64,000 nucleotides of DNA, from NCBI GenBank assembly GCA_900541555.1, contig UQKE01000003.1, forward strand, positions 1 through 64,000. The letters are read 5' to 3'. Under the pieces are notes generated by a model. The model ran no database searches. It was not told where the DNA came from and saw only the letters and a list, made by a program, of their open reading frames with translations. The translations under genes were made by a program, and so were the position numbers. Positions within the stretch are counted from its first letter, which is position 1. The number at the start of each line of letters is the position of its first letter. Source of the stretch: an uncultured Porphyromonadaceae bacterium (GTDB lineage: Bacteria > Bacteroidota > Bacteroidia > Bacteroidales > Muribaculaceae). Of the stretch, positions 7,373 to 16,257 are shown one piece after another.

Positions 7373-8419
7373 TTAATTTTGATGGGCTGCCAAATCTTGC
7401 GCATGGCGGAAATCGTCGGGCGAACCGATGTCGATCCATGTGCCGGTGATTGTATAATGGACAACCTTTTTCCCGTTGTCGACAAGCGCCTCAATCAGGT
7501 CTGTCGCGTCGAATACGGAATCGGGAGGAATCATCGTTTCCAGCAATTCGCGCCGCACGATGTAAATGCCGGCATTGGCATAGTAGTTGAACGTCGGTTT
7601 TTCTTCAAGCCCGAGGATGCGCGTCCCTTCGCTACGGAACACGGCGAAAGGCACCGACACCATGTAGGGGGTGGCAGCGATGGTCATGTCTGCTCCTTCT
7701 TCGATATGGCGGACGTATAGTTCCTCGTAGTTGATGGTCGTGAACAAATCGGAATTCATAATCAACACATTGTCGTGCATGAGTCCGCCGACAAGCCGTG
7801 CGGCGCCGATTGTGCCTAATTTGCGCGGTTCTTTGACGCATCTCACAGACACGCCGCCCACCGGCGTTGCGAAATGTTCTTCGATTTGTTCTGCCAAATA
7901 ATTTGTGGTCACGGCAATATTTGAAATGCCGTTTTTGGCAAGTTCTTCGACATTGTAATCGATGATGCATTTGCCTCCGATGCGAAGCAACGGTTTCGGC
8001 GTGGTCAGTGTCAGCGGGCGCAGCCGTTCGCCGCGACCTCCCGCCATCAGGATGGCATCGAGCGGCAAGATTGAATGGCAGGCGGCGAAATCGCACACTT
8101 CGGCAATTCTGCCGTCCGCGTCGATGCACGGCACGAGCGTGATGTTGTTTTTCCTCATTTCGCGCACGTCGTCGACTTCAATTTTGCCGGCTTTGAATTT
8201 CCGGAAATTGCGGTGCATGATGTCGCGTGCGGCAACGTCGATCTTTTTTTCGCGGATTAAAAATCTGCGAATGTCGCCATCGGTCAGTGTGCCTGTCATT
8301 TTCCCGTCGGCATCGACAACAAAAAGCACCATTGTTTGTCCCGACAATTTGTTTAGCTGTTCGAGCGCGTCTACAAGCGATGCATCTTCGCCGATGATGT
8401 GTTGCGACCAGTCGTACAT
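7373..8419 (-). CDS. CBS-domain nucleotidyltransferase (sugar-1-phosphate type)
   Basis: 348 residues. Residues 1-118 form two CBS domains (GTLTDGDIRRFLI; MRKNNITLVPCID) and residues 120-345 a RmlA/GlmU-type nucleotidyltransferase with the phosphate-binding signature LMAGGRGERLRPLTLTTPKP (124-143), NSDLF metal-binding Asp and EEKP. It resembles the HddC/LegF-like CBS-fused sugar-nucleotide synthases found in surface glycan loci. The CBS pair probably senses an adenine nucleotide. No glycan genes surround it: it lies 3 bases after the lytic transglycosylase and before surE. The activated sugar cannot be read from sequence. Confidence 0.85.
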   Translation of the reverse strand: MYDWSQHIIGEDASLVDALEQLNKLSGQTMVLFVVDADGKMTGTLTDGDIRRFLIREKKIDVAARDIMHRNFRKFKAGKIEVDDVREMRKNNITLVPCIDADGRIAEVCDFAACHSILPLDAILMAGGRGERLRPLTLTTPKPLLRIGGKCIIDYNVEELAKNGISNIAVTTNYLAEQIEEHFATPVGGVSVRCVKEPRKLGTIGAARLVGGLMHDNVLIMNSDLFTTINYEELYVRHIEEGADMTIAATPYMVSVPFAVFRSEGTRILGLEEKPTFNYYANAGIYIVRRELLETMIPPDSVFDATDLIEALVDNGKKVVHYTITGTWIDIGSPDDFRHAQDLAAHQN

Positions 8420-8422
8420 GGT

Positions 8423-10513
8423 TTATGGAATTATAAGCGTTTGTCCGACACGGATCGTCGAGCCCTTTATGCCATTGGCGCGACGTATGGCCGCTGCCGT
8501 GGTGCCGTATTTTTCGGCTATGCCGCCGAGCGTGTCGCCCGATTTCACTTTGTATGTCTTGTTGCCTGATTGTTTCCCCGACGTTTTTTTGTCGCCCGAA
8601 ACTGTCAGCGTTTGCCCTGCGTCAATTGCCGTGCCCGATAGGTTGTTCCAACGTTGGAGGTCGGCAACGGTCACGCCATAGCGTCCGGCGATGGAGCCAA
8701 GCGTTTCGCCGCGGCGCACCTTGTGGGTTGTGGCTTTCTCGCTGCTTGCCGGCGAGGACGAAGCCGCGCCGTTGATGCTCAATTTGTCGCCCACGTTCAA
8801 TCTGTCGCTCGTCAGGTTGTTCCACTCGCGAAGGTTTGCAACTGTCACACCGTAGCGTTCGGCGATAATCGACAAGTTTTCGCCGGATCTCACGGTGTGG
8901 ACGGAAGTTGTCGTTCTTCTTGTTTTCGGCGCGTGCGTGCCGTCGATCAAAAGGCGTTGTCCTGCATAAATCGTATTTCCGGAAATGTTGTTCCACTCTC
9001 TCAAATCGCTAAGCGAGACGCGATAATCATCGGCAATGGATCCAAGCGTTTCGCCGCGGCTCACAGTGTGGTAGGTCGGATTTTCAGGTTGGTTTTTTTC
9101 CGGCGCTTCTGCGGGCGTTTCCACAGACGCTGTTTCCTGCGTTTCCACGGATGCCGCTTCCGGCGTTTCGGCTTGCGCTACGGCCGGCGTTGTCGTTGTC
9201 TCCGTCGTTGCAGTTTCCACTTCCGGCTCTTCTTTGCGCGACACTTTTTCATAGACGTGGATTTTCAATTGTTGTCCTCGCAGAATGCGGTTGCTTCTGA
9301 GATTGTTCCATTTTTTGATGGAAGCGGTCGACACGCCGTAGTGCCGCGCTATTTTCGAAAGCGTTTCGCCACTTTTCACCTTGTGGCGAATCACGGTCAA
9401 TTGCGTGTCGCCGTCGATTGTCGTCGTTGTGCCATCGTTGGGTTCCACGACCGTTCTGTGCGCATACAAGGCTGCGTCGCGGGCAATGATGCTGTCTTCG
9501 CTTACGATGTAGCTGTATATTTGTTGCGACGGAAGCGTCAGCGCGTAAGGATGGATGTCGCCCGGAATTTCGTCTTTGCGGTATTGCGGGTTCAACACGC
9601 GGATTTCTTCGATCGGGATGTCGAGCACAGACGCGATTTGGTTGAAATGCACGCGATGGTTCACGTGGACAGTATCGGTGGTGATCGGGCGTATTGCCAA
9701 CGAACGGCCCAAATCGTGATCTGCGTAGTAGGTCATCACATAATTGGCGGCAATGAATGCCGGCACATATCCCCGCGTTTCGGCAGGCAGGTAGAAATAG
9801 ATGTCCCAAAAATCCTTATTTTCCCCTCCGGCACGGCGTAAAGCCTTGTTGACGTTGCCCGGGCCGCAATTGTAAGAAGCTATGGCAAGCGACCAATTGC
9901 CATAAATCTCATAAAGCTGTTTCAAGTATTTTGCTGCTATTTCCGACGAGCGAATGGGATCGCGGCGCTCGTCGACGAGCGAATTGACTTCCAATCCCAA
10001 ACTCTTAGCCGTTCGCAACATGAATTGCCACAAGCCCGTAGCACCTGCACGCGACACAGCATTGGGGTCGAGCGCAGACTCGATGACAGGCAGGTATTTC
10101 AATTCCAACGGCAAGCCTTCTTTTTCAAGAGCTTGCTCGAATATCGGCGTATAGTAGAGGCTCAGCCTCAACATTTCTTCCACCAACTGGCGGCGACGCT
10201 GCGTGTACATGTCGATGTAGTTGCGCACGACGCTGTTGTAGGGCATTTCTATGACAGTCGGGAGTTTTTTCAGACGTTCGATATAGTCGGCGTCGGTTGT
10301 CGGGACGTCGGGCAGTTCGGCCCCGCTTTGGTCGATGACAGTATAGTTTTGCAAGTACCAATTGTCTAACAGTTCTTGCGTGTCGGTTTCGAAACTTTCC
10401 GGATAGATGATGGCGCTATCCTTGATCGACTCTTTCAGCGAAAGCACCGAAGATCCGGCTGTCGCGGCCAAGATGGCGGCAAATAGGAAACATGTCAGTA
10501 TTGTTCTTTTCAT
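8423..10513 (-). CDS. mltD: membrane-bound lytic murein transglycosylase D with LysM repeats
   Basis: 696 residues from MKRTILTCFLF; a 146-residue upstream in-frame extension overlaps the DUF5683 gene and is rejected. After a signal peptide/anchor come an SLT domain (about 123-235) with the catalytic Glu145 in LPVIESALDP and the ASYNCGPGNV motif, a degenerate LysM-like stretch (VHVNHRVHFNQIASVL), then five clear LysM domains (each HxVxxGExLxxIA..Y......L..WNN), the first followed by a Thr/Glu/Pro-rich linker. It cleaves the MurNAc-GlcNAc bond to give 1,6-anhydro ends; LysM modules hold it on glycan. The MltD location beside DUF5683 and parB is usual in Bacteroidales. Confidence 0.93.
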   Translation of the reverse strand: MKRTILTCFLFAAILAATAGSSVLSLKESIKDSAIIYPESFETDTQELLDNWYLQNYTVIDQSGAELPDVPTTDADYIERLKKLPTVIEMPYNSVVRNYIDMYTQRRRQLVEEMLRLSLYYTPIFEQALEKEGLPLELKYLPVIESALDPNAVSRAGATGLWQFMLRTAKSLGLEVNSLVDERRDPIRSSEIAAKYLKQLYEIYGNWSLAIASYNCGPGNVNKALRRAGGENKDFWDIYFYLPAETRGYVPAFIAANYVMTYYADHDLGRSLAIRPITTDTVHVNHRVHFNQIASVLDIPIEEIRVLNPQYRKDEIPGDIHPYALTLPSQQIYSYIVSEDSIIARDAALYAHRTVVEPNDGTTTTIDGDTQLTVIRHKVKSGETLSKIARHYGVSTASIKKWNNLRSNRILRGQQLKIHVYEKVSRKEEPEVETATTETTTTPAVAQAETPEAASVETQETASVETPAEAPEKNQPENPTYHTVSRGETLGSIADDYRVSLSDLREWNNISGNTIYAGQRLLIDGTHAPKTRRTTTSVHTVRSGENLSIIAERYGVTVANLREWNNLTSDRLNVGDKLSINGAASSSPASSEKATTHKVRRGETLGSIAGRYGVTVADLQRWNNLSGTAIDAGQTLTVSGDKKTSGKQSGNKTYKVKSGDTLGGIAEKYGTTAAAIRRANGIKGSTIRVGQTLIIP

Positions 10514-10536
10514 TCCTTGTCGTTTTTTTGTTTTGT

Positions 10537-11295
10537 TCAAAACGTGAACGCGCAGTTCACACCCAATGCGTTCGTCGCGTCTCCCCGTGATTGGATCAAC
10601 GCCGGCGTAACTCTCATCGACAAATCCGGAGAAATGTCGAAATGAGACAATGAAGCATCGACATAGGCATCTACCATGCACACCAAATAAAGCCCGACCA
10701 TTCCGATGATGCAAAGGTCGCGGTTTCGACGGTAGAAATCCTTTTTCGATTTCAATGCCCTTTGCAGCCACGCCATGTCCAAGTCTTCTTCTTTTGTTGT
10801 CGACGGATAGAAATCCATGTAGCTTTTCGTGTCGGGGTCGTTGTCCATGATGTCCTTGTAGGCTTTTGTGTAGTCGGAGAGCATCCGGTTGTTCCACGAC
10901 GTGGCATAAGCCAACCCGACATATCCGCCAATGACGATAGGCACTTTCCAATATCGTCGATTATAAATTTGTCCCAATCCGGGGCAAAGCGCCGACATCC
11001 AGACGGCGCGTGTCGGATCGGGATTGAATTCCAATCGGCGGTCGAATCCGGCAGGAATGGTGTCTGCTGCAATGGAATCGGCGGGAAGCGTTGTCGGGAT
11101 GATTTCTTCTTGGATGCGAATCGTGTCGGACGCTATCGGCTCGTTGTCCGGCGGTGTTTCCGCATTGTAGTCTTCCGGCATTGTCGCGGTCGAAGTCTCG
11201 TCTTCGTCGACTTCCTGTCGATTCTCTTCGGCAAATATAGGAAAAGGAAATGACAAAGCCAAGCATAGCACGGCTGCTACACTTTTTTTAAACAT
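10537..11295 (-). CDS. DUF5683 membrane protein
   Basis: 252 residues from the ATG at 11295, where the signal peptide begins (MFKKSVAAVLCLALSFPFPIFA); the in-frame TTG at 11334 is less likely. An acidic linker rich in Glu/Asp/Thr (about 23-80) precedes the conserved domain with ALCPGLGQIYNRRYWKVPIVIGGYV, typical of DUF5683. At least two further hydrophobic segments follow. The function is unknown. It sits between parB (52 bases) and mltD (23 bases), an arrangement conserved in the order, which hints at a link between cell-wall growth and chromosome segregation. Confidence 0.82.
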   Translation of the reverse strand: MFKKSVAAVLCLALSFPFPIFAEENRQEVDEDETSTATMPEDYNAETPPDNEPIASDTIRIQEEIIPTTLPADSIAADTIPAGFDRRLEFNPDPTRAVWMSALCPGLGQIYNRRYWKVPIVIGGYVGLAYATSWNNRMLSDYTKAYKDIMDNDPDTKSYMDFYPSTTKEEDLDMAWLQRALKSKKDFYRRNRDLCIIGMVGLYLVCMVDAYVDASLSHFDISPDLSMRVTPALIQSRGDATNALGVNCAFTF

Positions 11296-11347
11296 TCCCT
11301 TGTCTGTCAATCTCTTTTTTGACAAAATTTTCAATTTTAGAAAAAAA

Positions 11348-12241
11348 TCAATCGCTCGCTTTGGCGTCTTTTATCCGGTCAAAGATAGTGATTAATCTTT
11401 CAAGTTCTTCTTCGTTTTTGAAAGGGAAGGAAATTTTGCCTTTTCCTTGCTTATCGCAAGAGAATTGCACTTTTGTCCGGAACACGGAAGAAAGATGCTT
11501 TTTGAGCAAGTCGTATTCTTTCGAAAGCGACGCGGCGCGGCGCGGCGATTCGGCACTTGCCGTCTCGCTGTTGGCAGTTTTCGCCAATTCCTCCACTTGT
11601 CTCACCGACAGCCCCTTCTTCAAGGTCTCGTTGTATAGTTTGAGTTGCGTTTTAGGATTTTCGACGGCGAGCAAAGCGCGGGCGTGTCCCATGTCGACTT
11701 TGCGGTCGCGTAATCCGAGTTGCACTTCTGCCGGAAGTTTCAACAACCTCAGGAAATTGGCGATTGTGGCACGCTTTTTCCCTATTCTTTGGCTGAGTTG
11801 TTCTTGCGTAAGGCGATACTGCTCGATGAGTTTCTTGAAAGTGAGAGCAATCTCGATGGCGTTGAGGTCTTCTCGTTGGATGTTTTCGATCAACGCCATT
11901 TCGGTGATTTCGCTGTCGTTTGCCGTGCGTATGTAGGCCGGCACAGTCGACAACCCTGCAAGCCGCGCTGCGCGGAATCGGCGCTCGCCGGAAATGATTT
12001 GATATTGGTCGGCACCTGTTTTGCGCAATGTGAGGGGCTGGATGATGCCCAATTCCCGAATCGACGAAGCAAGCTCTTCGAGCGACTCTTCGTCGAACCA
12101 TGTGCGCGGCTGGTCCGGATTTGGCGTGATTTGCGACAGGCTGATCTCGTTGATTGCCGACGATCCGCTTGTTTGGATGTCGTCCATTGAAATTAGAGAA
12201 TCGAGACCGCGGCCCAATGCGTTTCTTTTAGGGGAAGCCAT
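11348..12241 (-). CDS. parB: chromosome partitioning protein ParB
   Basis: 297 residues. Contains the ParB/Noc N-terminal CTPase domain (about 30-125) with SGERRFRAARLAGL (the GERRxRA box), the central helix-turn-helix with LTQEQLSQRIGKKRATIANFLRLLKLP, and a short basic/acidic C-terminal dimerisation domain. ParB binds parS centromere sites and loads SMC; it works with the Soj/ParA ATPase encoded 18 bases upstream. Confidence 0.96.
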   Translation of the reverse strand: MASPKRNALGRGLDSLISMDDIQTSGSSAINEISLSQITPNPDQPRTWFDEESLEELASSIRELGIIQPLTLRKTGADQYQIISGERRFRAARLAGLSTVPAYIRTANDSEITEMALIENIQREDLNAIEIALTFKKLIEQYRLTQEQLSQRIGKKRATIANFLRLLKLPAEVQLGLRDRKVDMGHARALLAVENPKTQLKLYNETLKKGLSVRQVEELAKTANSETASAESPRRAASLSKEYDLLKKHLSSVFRTKVQFSCDKQGKGKISFPFKNEEELERLITIFDRIKDAKASD

Positions 12242-12259
12242 ATAATGTAGTTTTTATGT

Positions 12260-13030
12260 TTAAGACTTTTTGTTGCGGTTCAGCAGTTCTTTGGCAAGCT
12301 GCATGTGGCTGGTTGCGCCTCGGCTGTCGGGGTCGTAGAGTATGGCCGGAAGCCCGTGGCTTGGCGCTTCGCTCAAACGGATGTTGCGCGGGATGACCGT
12401 GTCGAACACCATGTCGCGGAAATGGCCCTTCAACTCGTCGAATATTTGATTGGCGAGACGCAAGCGGGCATCGTACATGGTGAGCAAAAATCCTTCAATT
12501 TCCAAGTCGGGATTAAGTTTGGTTTTAATGATCCGGATGGTGTTGAGGAGCTTGCTGATTCCCTCCAATGCGAAATATTCGGCTTGAACGGGAATAATGA
12601 CGGAATCGGCCGCGGTGAGCGCATTGACGGTGATCAACCCCAACGACGGCGAACAGTCGATGAGCACGAAATCGTAATTGTCGCGCACCTCTGCAAGCAG
12701 GCGTTTGAGTATTTTCTCGCGCTCCGGCTTGTCGATAAGTTCAAGCTCGGCGCCGACAAGGTCGATGCGCGAACCGATAAGGTCGAGCTTGTCGACACAA
12801 GTATGGTTTTCGGCTCCGCGAAGCGGATAGTCGTCGACAAGGCATTCGTAGATCGACGAGGCCATTTTTTTAGGATTGACGCCCAATCCCGAAGTGGCGT
12901 TTGCTTGCGGGTCGGCATCGATGATGAGCGTCGATTTTCCGAGCGTTGCCAACGAGGCCGCAAGGTTGATGGCGGTGGTCGTTTTTCCGACACCGCCTTT
13001 TTGATTTGCAATGGCAATTATTTTTCCCAT
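12260..13030 (-). CDS. soj: chromosome partitioning ATPase ParA/Soj
   Basis: 256 residues from MGKIIAIANQ; the longer ORF upstream runs through the promoter and is rejected. It has the deviant Walker A box KGGVGKTT (11-18), the Walker A' region DADPQAN and the Walker B segment DFVLIDCSPSLG. Together with ParB it segregates the replication origin, so the chromosomal origin may not be far away. A promoter is visible 20-51 bases upstream. Confidence 0.96.
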   Translation of the reverse strand: MGKIIAIANQKGGVGKTTTAINLAASLATLGKSTLIIDADPQANATSGLGVNPKKMASSIYECLVDDYPLRGAENHTCVDKLDLIGSRIDLVGAELELIDKPEREKILKRLLAEVRDNYDFVLIDCSPSLGLITVNALTAADSVIIPVQAEYFALEGISKLLNTIRIIKTKLNPDLEIEGFLLTMYDARLRLANQIFDELKGHFRDMVFDTVIPRNIRLSEAPSHGLPAILYDPDSRGATSHMQLAKELLNRNKKS

Positions 13031-13049
13031 AAATTCGTTTTTGCTGTTG

Positions 13050-13081
13050 CAAAGAAACGGCATTGGCGGCCAATGGCAAAA
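13050..13081 (-). promoter_or_regulatory. promoter of the soj-parB operon
   Basis: Minus strand: TTTTG (13081-13077), a 19-base spacer, TTTCTTTG (13057-13050), one mismatch from TAnnTTTG. It lies about 20 bases upstream of the soj ATG. Confidence 0.6.
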
Positions 13082-13283
13082 CGTTTTTTGCGAAAAACGG
13101 CTAAATTGTTGATAAGTGGGCCGGATTGTTAATAACTTTCGATGTTCCACGCGCATATTCGTCGGCATTGCAATAGTTTAACACTGTGAAACATCGGCAT
13201 TTCCCTGTATTTTTGGCTGCATTCGCGACATCGGCAAGCGAACAAGGGCGTTTGTAACAATACGATATCATTATGCAAGTTTA

Positions 13284-13316
13284 TTGCACGAATTTGAATT
13301 CTTGCGTGTATCTTTG
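13284..13316 (+). promoter_or_regulatory. promoter of the GH3-phosphatase-sirtuin-kinase operon
   Basis: TTG at 13284-13286, a 22-base spacer, then TATCTTTG at 13309-13316, an exact TAnnTTTG -7 box, 24 bases before the GH3 ATG. Confidence 0.65.
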
Positions 13317-13339
13317 CCATAGAAATATTTATAGGCATA

Positions 13340-14857
13340 ATGGCAAGTCTTACATCTGTTTTGCGCCCGTTTTTTTTGCGCAGGGCAAAAGCATCCGCGC
13401 GATTTGCTTCGTCGGGCGACGAAATCCAACGTTCCCAATTGCGAAAGTTGCTGAAAGCGGCATGCGAGACGGAATATGGCCGAAAGCATCATTTTAAAAG
13501 CATTGCCGGCTACGACGATTTTCGCCAAGCAGTCCCGCTGGTTCGCTATGAGGACATCCGCGCCGACGTCATGCGGATGGTGGCGGGCGAAAAGAATGTG
13601 CTGTGGCGTGGCGTTGTCCGCCATTTCGCGCAATCGTCGGGTACTTCGGACGGAAAAAGCAAATACATCCCGATATCGAACGAATCGTTTTCCCAATGCC
13701 ATTATCGCGGCGGATTCGACTGTGTGGCTCATTATCTGGCATTGAATCCTGACAGCCGTATTTTCGACGGGAAAGCGTTTATCCTCGGAGGCAGCTACGC
13801 CAACGCACTGTCGCTCCCCCGCGGCGTTGTCGTGGGCGACTTGTCGGCCAATTTGATCAGCCGCATCAATCCGGCTGTAAACCTCTTGCGCGTGCCCGAC
13901 AAGCGAACCGCGCTGATGGAGGATTGGAGCCTCAAATTGCCGGCTCTCGTCGAGTCAAGCCGTCGAGAAAACGTGACGAACATATCCGGCGTCCCCTCGT
14001 GGTTTTTGTCGGTGCTGAAAGAAGTGATGAAGGCAGAGGGTGTCGGGTCGATTCACGAAGTGTGGCCAAACTTGGAAGTGTTTTTCCACGGCGGAATCAG
14101 TTTCCGCCCCTATCGCCAGCAATATGAGGCCATCACCGACTCGAAAAAAATGCATTTCTTGGAGACCTACAACGCATCGGAAGGCTTCTTTGCCGTGCAA
14201 TCTTCGTGGGACACGGCGGCAATGCTCCTGCTGCTCGATTTGGGCGTGTTTTATGAATTCATTCCGCTTTCCGAAACGGGAAAAGACAATCCGCAAGCCA
14301 TCTCCATACGCGACGTGGAAGCGGGACACACGTATGAACTTGTCGTTACGGCGTGCAACGGACTTTGGCGCTACCGCATCGGCGACACGGTGAAGGTGGA
14401 ACAAACATCGCCCGTGAAAATCACCATAGCGGGGCGCACGAAGCATTTCATCAACGCTTTCGGCGAAGAATTGATGGTCTACAATGCGGATGCCGCCATC
14501 GAAAAGGCGTGCGCCCGATGTGGCGCGGAAGTGGCCAACTATACGGCAGCTCCCGTCTACGCAACAGCCACGACAAAGGGACGGCACGAATGGCTGATAG
14601 AATTTGCCAAGCGTCCGGCAGACATGGATTTGTTTGCGGAAACGCTCGACAAGTGCTTGCGCGATGAAAATTCCGACTACGATGCCAAGCGCTTCCAAGG
14701 CATATTTATCGACCGCCTTTCGATCGTGGAAGCACGACACGGGCTGTTCGACGATTGGCTGTCGCGCGACGGCGGAAAACTCGGCGGGCAGCGCAAAATA
14801 CCGCGGCTCTACAACTCCCGCGACATCATGGAAAGCATGTTGAAAATGAATCATTAA
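13340..14857 (+). CDS. GH3 family acyl-adenylate (acyl-amido) synthetase
   Basis: 505 residues, the usual length of bacterial GH3 proteins. GH3 enzymes belong to the ANL adenylating superfamily and join a carboxylate to an amine through an acyl-adenylate. All three nucleotide motifs are visible: SSGTSDGKSKYIP (about residues 97-109), TYNASEGFF (about 278-286) and YRIGDTV (about 344-350). Plant members conjugate auxin and jasmonate; the substrates of Bacteroidetes members are, as far as I know, undefined. First gene of a four-gene plus-strand operon with its own promoter. Confidence 0.88.
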   Translation: MASLTSVLRPFFLRRAKASARFASSGDEIQRSQLRKLLKAACETEYGRKHHFKSIAGYDDFRQAVPLVRYEDIRADVMRMVAGEKNVLWRGVVRHFAQSSGTSDGKSKYIPISNESFSQCHYRGGFDCVAHYLALNPDSRIFDGKAFILGGSYANALSLPRGVVVGDLSANLISRINPAVNLLRVPDKRTALMEDWSLKLPALVESSRRENVTNISGVPSWFLSVLKEVMKAEGVGSIHEVWPNLEVFFHGGISFRPYRQQYEAITDSKKMHFLETYNASEGFFAVQSSWDTAAMLLLLDLGVFYEFIPLSETGKDNPQAISIRDVEAGHTYELVVTACNGLWRYRIGDTVKVEQTSPVKITIAGRTKHFINAFGEELMVYNADAAIEKACARCGAEVANYTAAPVYATATTKGRHEWLIEFAKRPADMDLFAETLDKCLRDENSDYDAKRFQGIFIDRLSIVEARHGLFDDWLSRDGGKLGGQRKIPRLYNSRDIMESMLKMNH

Positions 14858-14877
14858 TCATAAGAATATACACGACG

Positions 14878-16245
14878 ATGAAAAAAATCATTCTTTCTTT
14901 TGCTTCGCTTTGCGTGGCTTTGGGCATGTCGGCTTCGCCGAAGTATGTGTTCATGTTTATCGGCGACGGCATGGGCATGGGCCATGTCATGGCGGCTGAG
15001 ACCTACAACCGATTGTCGCTTGGCAACGAGGACAATATCCTGATGATGCAATTTCCTGTCGCATCGATGGCATTGACCTATTCGGCGAGCAGTCCCGTGA
15101 CCGATTCGGCAGCAGCCGGAACGGCGCTTGCCACCGGCCGGAAAACGAAAAACGGCATGGTCGGGATGACGCCCGACACGACGGCCGTCGTCAGCATTGC
15201 CACCCAACTGAAAGAACAAGGCTATGGCGTGGGCATCGTCACCTCCGTGGCCTACGACGACGCAACGCCGGCCTCCTACTACGCGCACCGTCCGAACCGC
15301 AACATGTTTGTGGAAATAAACCACGACGGAGCACGCAGCGGGTTTGACTTCATAGGCGGCGCTTACACGCATGTGGCGGAGAAAAATATCGACGCTTGCG
15401 CGAACGTGTTCGACGATTATCGGGCAAACGGCTACACCGTGGCACATGGATTGAAAGGATTGAAAGAAATAGAAGGAAAGGAAAAAGTACTGTTGACCGG
15501 CGGCAATCCGCATTCGCCTAACGATTTGGGCTATACGATCGACAGCTTGGAAAACGTGTTGACGCTGCGCCACCTGACGGCCGCCTGCCTGAGCCATTTG
15601 CTCCGAGTGTCGCCCGACCGCTTCTTCATGATGGTGGAAGCCGGCAATATCGACCATGCCGCGCATGGCAACGATGGAGCAGCCGTCGTGAAGGAAGTGT
15701 TGAATTTCCAGCAATCCATCCGCGTGGCTTACGATTTCTACCTGCAACATCCGGAAGAAACACTTATCATCGTCACGGCCGACCATGATACGGGCGGAAT
15801 GACAGTAGGCGTGGAAAACGGACGGACGCCCACATTCGACGACATCGACTATCGCCATGCTTCGAAAGAGAAATTCAACGACTACTGCTTGTCGCACAAA
15901 GACTTCACATGGGAAGAAATGAAACAGGCAATGAGCAACGAATTGGGCTTGTGGTCGCACATTGAAATGTCGGAAAAGGAAGAAGCCGTCGTGAAAGAAG
16001 CATTTGAAGCGATGAAAGCAAATGCCGACGGATCGCAAAAGACATTGTACAAGGAATTCAACAATTTCTCGGCTGTCGTGTTCGATATTTTGAACCATAA
16101 AAACGGAATAGGATTCACGACATTCAGCCACACGGGCAATCCGGTGCCGGTATTTGCCATTGGAGAAGGATGCGAGGAATTTTCCAACGTGAACAACAAC
16201 ATCGACATACCTGCAAAAATCCGTGATTTGGTCGGGTTGGATTAA
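14878..16245 (+). CDS. alkaline phosphatase, PhoA family
   Basis: 455 residues from MKKIILSFASLC, an export signal ending near residue 20. The alkaline phosphatase catalytic pattern is complete: metal-binding Asp30 in FIGDGMGMGH, the nucleophile Ser77 in VTDSAAAGTALATG, the zinc/magnesium ligands in AGNIDHAAHGND and TADHDTGGMTVG, and the last His in FSHTGNPVPVF. It should act as a periplasmic phosphomonoesterase. It begins 20 bases after the GH3 gene and 12 bases before the sirtuin gene. No pho-box was found. Confidence 0.92.
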   Translation: MKKIILSFASLCVALGMSASPKYVFMFIGDGMGMGHVMAAETYNRLSLGNEDNILMMQFPVASMALTYSASSPVTDSAAAGTALATGRKTKNGMVGMTPDTTAVVSIATQLKEQGYGVGIVTSVAYDDATPASYYAHRPNRNMFVEINHDGARSGFDFIGGAYTHVAEKNIDACANVFDDYRANGYTVAHGLKGLKEIEGKEKVLLTGGNPHSPNDLGYTIDSLENVLTLRHLTAACLSHLLRVSPDRFFMMVEAGNIDHAAHGNDGAAVVKEVLNFQQSIRVAYDFYLQHPEETLIIVTADHDTGGMTVGVENGRTPTFDDIDYRHASKEKFNDYCLSHKDFTWEEMKQAMSNELGLWSHIEMSEKEEAVVKEAFEAMKANADGSQKTLYKEFNNFSAVVFDILNHKNGIGFTTFSHTGNPVPVFAIGEGCEEFSNVNNNIDIPAKIRDLVGLD

Positions 16246-16257
16246 AAACGAGAGGCT

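Larger units (their letters stand above)
13031..13339. other. divergent intergenic region, 309 bases
   Basis: Separates soj (minus) from the GH3 gene (plus). It carries a promoter at each end (13050-13081 and 13284-13316). Between them lie short words such as TGTTCCACG and GTGAAACATCGG; the latter is not a clean match to the 16-base palindromic parS consensus, so no parS is claimed. No ORF or RNA gene is seen. Confidence 0.6.

Noticed and set aside
8440-9340. Regularly spaced similar DNA segments that could suggest a CRISPR or satellite array
   Set aside because: They encode the five LysM domains of the lytic transglycosylase; units are about 150-350 bases apart and diverged at DNA level.
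10514-10951. 146-residue N-terminal extension of the lytic transglycosylase
   Set aside because: It overlaps the DUF5683 gene, which has a signal peptide and conserved domain; the transglycosylase has its own signal peptide at the ATG at 10513.
13170-13200. Possible parS site near soj (TGTTCCACG / GTGAAACA words)
   Set aside because: The words do not form the contiguous 16-base palindrome TGTTTCACGTGAAACA, so a ParB-binding site is not supported here.
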